Below, in pieces: positions 41,773 to 42,062 of a stretch of 42,062 bases of DNA. A program made the translations under genes and the position numbers. Below the pieces are notes generated by a model. That model did not search any database. It saw nothing but the letters and a program-made list of their open reading frames with translations, and had not been told where the DNA came from. Position 1 is the first letter of the stretch. The number at the start of each line of letters is the position of its first letter. Source of the DNA: Reyranella massiliensis 521. GTDB taxonomy: Bacteria; Pseudomonadota; Alphaproteobacteria; Reyranellales; Reyranellaceae. The DNA lies in contig CAMARK010000037.1 of NCBI GenBank assembly GCA_945860205.1, forward strand, positions 1-42,062, given 5' to 3'.

Positions 41773-42062
<290 letters not shown>

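Overview
The window looks like a GC-rich alphaproteobacterial chromosome, perhaps Rhodospirillales or Reyranella-like. The reasons are a groESL operon with a CIRCE box, a usg gene, orphan tripartite-tricarboxylate (Bug) receptors, many CoA, amide and aromatic catabolic genes, and tight packing with overlapping stop and start codons. The taxon is an inference from gene content; no rRNA or complete tRNA is present to confirm it.

Layout. (1) 1-3171 is the right end of an integrated genomic island. It holds the C-terminal part of a berberine-bridge-type FAD oxidase, a short RiPP-leader-like peptide gene, and a leftward operon of a serine recombinase, a tyrosine integrase and a small HTH protein. 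The operon lies next to a 3' fragment of a tRNA-Lys(CUU) gene (3172-3218) that I read as attR. The complete tRNA and the rest of the island should lie to the left, outside the window. (2) 3235-9884 is core-like: a TPR/2OG-Fe(II) oxygenase, a DinB protein, a phosphofructokinase, PrmB, a periplasmic thioredoxin-like protein, a class III CoA-transferase and three low-complexity lipoproteins. (3) 10025-16509 is a catabolic block: amidase and CodA-like amidohydrolase on the minus strand; then a Bug receptor, a thiolase with its DUF35 partner and a second Bug receptor on the plus strand. (4) 16510-19197 has AlkB, two tandem c-type cytochromes (the second lacks the usual axial Met) and an MFS transporter. 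(5) 19282-26964 is a transport and hydrolysis cluster: a complete polyamine/opine-type ABC importer, AroM, an FMN reductase on the opposite strand, a DUF917 protein and a hydantoinase/oxoprolinase subunit broken by a frameshift with apparent internal loss.

(6) 27001-29794 has two small exported proteins, an orphan terminase-small-subunit-like HTH gene with a promoter overlapped by an 11-bp perfect inverted repeat, a GNAT acetyltransferase and an alpha/beta hydrolase. (7) 29813-37573 has a Kup potassium transporter, a cytochrome P450, an HpaI-type aldolase, a frameshifted EamA exporter, a beta-class GST, a nitronate-monooxygenase-like flavoprotein and an MFS transporter. (8) 37583-42062 has a large Asp-box/VPS10-type beta-propeller protein, Usg, and groES-groEL (groEL runs off the end) with a promoter and CIRCE.

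How the parts fit. Regions 3 and 5 look like parallel systems that capture a small organic molecule with a periplasmic receptor, then open it with amidase, amidohydrolase or hydantoinase chemistry and, in region 3, possibly cleave it as a CoA thioester. No substrate can be assigned from sequence. The least ordinary parts are the island end (precursor-like peptide, flavin oxidase, coupled serine and tyrosine recombinases), the phage-derived HTH gene with its palindrome, and the cytochrome pair. No gene-free stretch longer than 300 bases exists; the largest is 41141-41409, which holds the groESL control region.
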